DNA of 5,189 bases from Candidatus Krumholzibacteriia bacterium. GTDB taxonomy: Bacteria; Krumholzibacteriota; Krumholzibacteriia; Krumholzibacteriales; Krumholzibacteriaceae. The first letter of the stretch is position 1, and each line of letters starts with the position of its first letter. The position numbers and the translations under genes are program-made. Positions 4,643 through 5,189 of the stretch are shown here, one piece after another. The stretch lies in contig JAQVGR010000164.1 in assembly GCA_028696635.1 (NCBI GenBank), positions 1 to 5,189 on the forward strand, given 5' to 3'. The notes beneath the pieces are model-generated. The model saw only the letters and a program-made list of their open reading frames with translations. It was not told the origin of the DNA and searched no databases.

Positions 4643-5189
4643 GTGAACGGACTCTGCGCATACGCCCTCGGTCTCGGTCTGCGCCCCCTCATGGCGGGGA
4701 GCCGGCTCGAATCGGCCTGGCGGTATCCGGGGGGGCTGACACTCGAGTTCTCCGGCGGAGGGGTGCCCTTCCTCGACATCCTCCTGCTGGGACCGCGCGT
4801 CGAGCTGGTCCCCTCGACCGCTCCGGCCGTCGCGGCGCGCACCGGCGAGCCCGTCTTCGCCGCCGCGGCGGGGAGCAGGATAGCGGATATACGACCGGCC
4901 GGCCTCGACCGCGTCCTGCTGCTCGCGCTCGACGACGGCGTCATGTGGTCGGAGAGCGATCCGCTCGTGCTGCGCGTCGATCTGACCGGCGCCTTCCGCG
5001 CCGCCTCCCTTTTCCGCGGCGAAGAAGCCAGGCCGCTGGAGACGTTCGGAACCGCCGGCTCCCGCATCCCCCGCCGCGCCGGCGACCTGCCGACGCCGAA
5101 GCCGGTCTCCCTGCTCGACGCGGAGCGCCGCTGGCCGATCGGCCTCTTCGACGAGCCCGCCGCTCGGCAGACGGGGGGCGCCGCGGCGG
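4643..5189 (+). CDS. NFACT/RqcH-family protein (FbpA-like), N-terminal part, runs off the right edge
   Basis: The frame is open to the window end, with about 182 residues visible; full proteins of this family have roughly 500-600. RqcH and its relatives bind stalled large ribosomal subunits and bring tRNA-Ala to add an alanine tail, marking the nascent chain for degradation. The visible part fits the NFACT-N domain: MNGLCAYALGLGL at the start, GSRLESAWRYPGGLTLEF (19-36), GSRIADIRPAGLDRVLLLAL (77-96), then LVLRVDLTGAF (108-118). The Asp-Arg pair at 89-90 corresponds to the D97/R98 pair needed for B. subtilis RqcH function. Other parts are diverged: the usual LMGR-x-SN motif reads LTGAFRAA, and the PP-x-FCMLLRKHL segment is not recognisable. 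GTG 4643 was chosen because family members begin M-(D/N)-GL and because the promoter lies directly before it; ATG 4631 lies in the -10 box. No ribosome binding site is visible. Its partner genes fit: in B. subtilis rqcH is near yicC. Family likely, exact function inferred. Confidence 0.75.
   Translation, partial: MNGLCAYALGLGLRPLMAGSRLESAWRYPGGLTLEFSGGGVPFLDILLLGPRVELVPSTAPAVAARTGEPVFAAAAGSRIADIRPAGLDRVLLLALDDGVMWSESDPLVLRVDLTGAFRAASLFRGEEARPLETFGTAGSRIPRRAGDLPTPKPVSLLDAERRWPIGLFDEPAARQTGGAAA

Noticed and set aside
4447..5067. Minus-strand open frame of 206 codons upstream of yicC
   Set aside because: It is antisense to the NFACT-like gene, Ser/Arg/Pro-rich, and covers the two divergent promoters. 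The plus-strand reading gives recognisable NFACT-N motifs instead.
1..5189. CRISPR array, tRNA or rRNA gene, insertion sequence or phage gene
   Set aside because: No direct-repeat array, cloverleaf-like sequence, transposase motif or terminal inverted repeats were seen; almost the whole window is taken by housekeeping genes.

Overview
The window comes from a bacterium with a GC-rich genome. Its protein-coding genes are tightly packed, and six of the seven or eight genes read on the minus strand. In order of transcription they are yicC (RNase-like), remA, gmk (guanylate kinase), rpoZ (RNA polymerase omega), coaBC (coenzyme A biosynthesis), a family-4 uracil-DNA glycosylase, and the first 25 codons of what looks like dnaB at the left edge. 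On the plus strand, head to head with yicC, the right edge carries the start of an NFACT/RqcH-family gene, cut off by the window end.

The gene content matches the Bacillus subtilis cluster yloA(rqcH)-yloC(yicC)-remA-gmk-rpoZ-coaBC. Two things differ. The rqcH-like gene is inverted and divergently transcribed, and the operon continues into a uracil-DNA glycosylase and probably dnaB, where B. subtilis has priA. High GC, a short omega, RemA and a divergent NFACT protein argue against a typical Firmicute or a well-known Proteobacterium. An under-sampled phylum such as Omnitrophota or a relative is possible, but the sequence does not settle this.

Layout: 1-77 dnaB start (partial); 78-133 leader; 134-1051 family-4 udg; 1048-2289 coaBC; 2261-2473 rpoZ; 2474-2673 a 200-bp gap with an AT-rich promoter-like stretch and two hairpins; 2674-3267 gmk; 3264-3524 remA; 3567-4442 yicC; 4443-4642 divergent promoter region; 4643-5189 NFACT-like gene. 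Joints between genes are mostly overlaps: CTGA between remA and gmk, 29 bp between rpoZ and coaBC, ATGA between coaBC and udg. This implies translational coupling within one transcript, with a possible second start before rpoZ.

As a group the genes link housekeeping functions: RNA turnover, a DNA-binding regulator, GMP phosphorylation to GDP, a polymerase subunit, CoA synthesis, uracil repair and replication. The divergent gene probably belongs to ribosome quality control. I see no mobile element, CRISPR array, RNA gene or phage gene. The most notable signals are at gene starts: a gmk whose only sensible start is CTG, and a near-consensus promoter that places the NFACT mRNA start almost exactly on its GTG codon, suggesting a leaderless message.
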